Positions 6,268-6,937 of a stretch of 6,937 nucleotides of DNA are shown here, piece after piece (positions within the stretch are counted from its first letter, which is position 1; every line of letters begins with the position of its first letter). The notes beneath the pieces are model-generated. The model was not told where the DNA came from and searched no databases. It was given only the letters and a program-made list of their open reading frames with translations. Source of the DNA: Bacteroidota bacterium (lineage in GTDB: Bacteria; Bacteroidota; Bacteroidia; Bacteroidales; UBA10428); contig JAJUGM010000178.1 of NCBI GenBank assembly GCA_029268165.1, positions 1 through 6,937 on the forward strand, written 5' to 3'. Position numbers and translations under genes: made by a program.

Positions 6268-6937
6268 TTACAATGAATTTCTGTATTCTGTTGGTGTCTG
6301 TCCTGTAAAGTTTTTAAATACCGTAAAAAAGGACGATTTGCTGCTGAAACCGCACTCGTAACCTATTGCTTCGATAGAATACCTGTTTTTTTTGTTGGTT
6401 AGCATTTTTTTTACAGCTTCAATTCGGTAACTGTTAACAAACCTAAAAAAGTTTTTGCCTATCTCTGTGCTTAAAACTTCAGTCAGCTGGTATTTAGGAA
6501 TTTTAAGCGCTGCCGAAAGCATATCCATATTAAGTTCCGGATTTAGATAAGGCTTTTCGTTTTCAAAATACTGCACTATTTTATCTTTTATCTCTTTCTT
6601 TCTGCGCGCTGACAAAGCGGAAGTTTTGTATTTTACGGGCGTGTCTTCAGTTGCCATGGGCATGTATATCGATTTCTGGCCCAGCCCGTAAAAACCAAAT
6701 GCATAAACCAGAAAAAGCATGGCTGAATAGTTAAAAATGTGGGTAATAATTATATCGGTAATATGAAATACCTCTGTAATGCCAATAATGTATGCAATCA
6801 GGCAATAGGCATTATAAAAGACTATAACAAAAAGTAACCAGCCAATTCTTACATTCTTTTCAATGCTTGAGAATTCATTTTCGAGGTTTTTTCTGTGCTT
6901 AACCACACGGAATCCGGTAATAGTGTTATACACAATC
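6268..6937 (-). CDS. Membrane-anchored AraC-family transcriptional regulator (C-terminal part, runs off the edge)
   Basis: The frame is open to the window edge; the first possible start (GTG 6931-6933) is probably internal because the frame continues through it. Visible residues (numbered from that GTG) include a basic stretch RVVKHRKNLENEFSSIEK on the cytoplasmic side, a transmembrane helix at about 31-52, a second at about 60-84, a linker with KYKTSALSARRKKEIKDKI, and an AraC/XylS DNA-binding domain. The two HTH units are about 137-156 (DMLSAALKIPKYQLTEVLS) and about 186-207 (SIEAIGYECGFSSKSSFFTVF), followed by the family signature KNFTGQTPTEYR. Bacteroidota have many regulators with several N-terminal membrane helices and an AraC tail, about 350-400 residues long, so roughly the first 150 are probably missing. 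The signal it senses is unknown. The small protein 60 bases downstream may be a partner or target, which is a guess from position. Confidence 0.85.
   Translation of the reverse strand, partial: IVYNTITGFRVVKHRKNLENEFSSIEKNVRIGWLLFVIVFYNAYCLIAYIIGITEVFHITDIIITHIFNYSAMLFLVYAFGFYGLGQKSIYMPMATEDTPVKYKTSALSARRKKEIKDKIVQYFENEKPYLNPELNMDMLSAALKIPKYQLTEVLSTEIGKNFFRFVNSYRIEAVKKMLTNKKNRYSIEAIGYECGFSSKSSFFTVFKNFTGQTPTEYRNSL

Noticed and set aside
1..6937. CRISPR array, tRNA/rRNA, transposase, attachment site or toxin-antitoxin pair
   Set aside because: No spaced repeats, RNA gene signatures, terminal inverted repeats or recognisable mobile-element or toxin genes were seen on either strand.

Overview
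The window looks like chromosomal DNA from a member of the Bacteroidota. Three things point there: AT-rich sequence, promoter boxes of the TTG / TAnnTTTG type instead of -35/-10 boxes with Shine-Dalgarno sites, and gene types common in that phylum (a membrane-anchored AraC regulator, a PIF1-type helicase with HRDC and HTH_40-like tail, small outer-membrane barrels). Nearly every recognisable gene is on the minus strand, so the window reads right to left.

Right to left: (1) 6268-6937, the C-terminal part of a membrane-bound AraC-family regulator that runs off the edge. (2) 5916-6207, a small membrane-anchored or secreted protein of unknown function, split by an apparent frameshift. (3) 5756-5915, a promoter region with a good Bacteroidota-type promoter and an AT-rich inverted repeat beside its -33 box. 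(4) 3254-5755, an intact 833-residue SF1B (PIF1-like) helicase. (5) 2682-3206 and 2119-2625, two tandem related outer-membrane beta-barrel genes; the first has an in-frame TAA, the second is intact. (6) 1970-2118, a non-coding gap. (7) 134-1969, a two-gene type II restriction-modification unit: an N4-cytosine-type (beta-class) methyltransferase overlapping an MjaI-family endonuclease expected to recognise CTAG. (8) 1-123, possibly the 3' end of a converging plus-strand gene.

The most interesting part is the restriction-modification unit. The methyltransferase has a C-terminal extension resembling a staphylococcal-nuclease (SNase/OB) domain with the nuclease residues replaced. Its reading frame is broken exactly inside the catalytic SPPYW motif, at a run of five C where six would restore the motif. 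The endonuclease seems to end early, and a shifted frame downstream resembles the missing tail. By eye I find no CTAG anywhere in the window.

Four separate lesions (methyltransferase frameshift, endonuclease 3' end, barrel nonsense codon, small-ORF frameshift) lie in 7 kb, while the long helicase is intact. This means either a decaying accessory region or a sequence of limited accuracy, and read-level data would decide. No tRNA, rRNA, CRISPR array or insertion sequence was seen.
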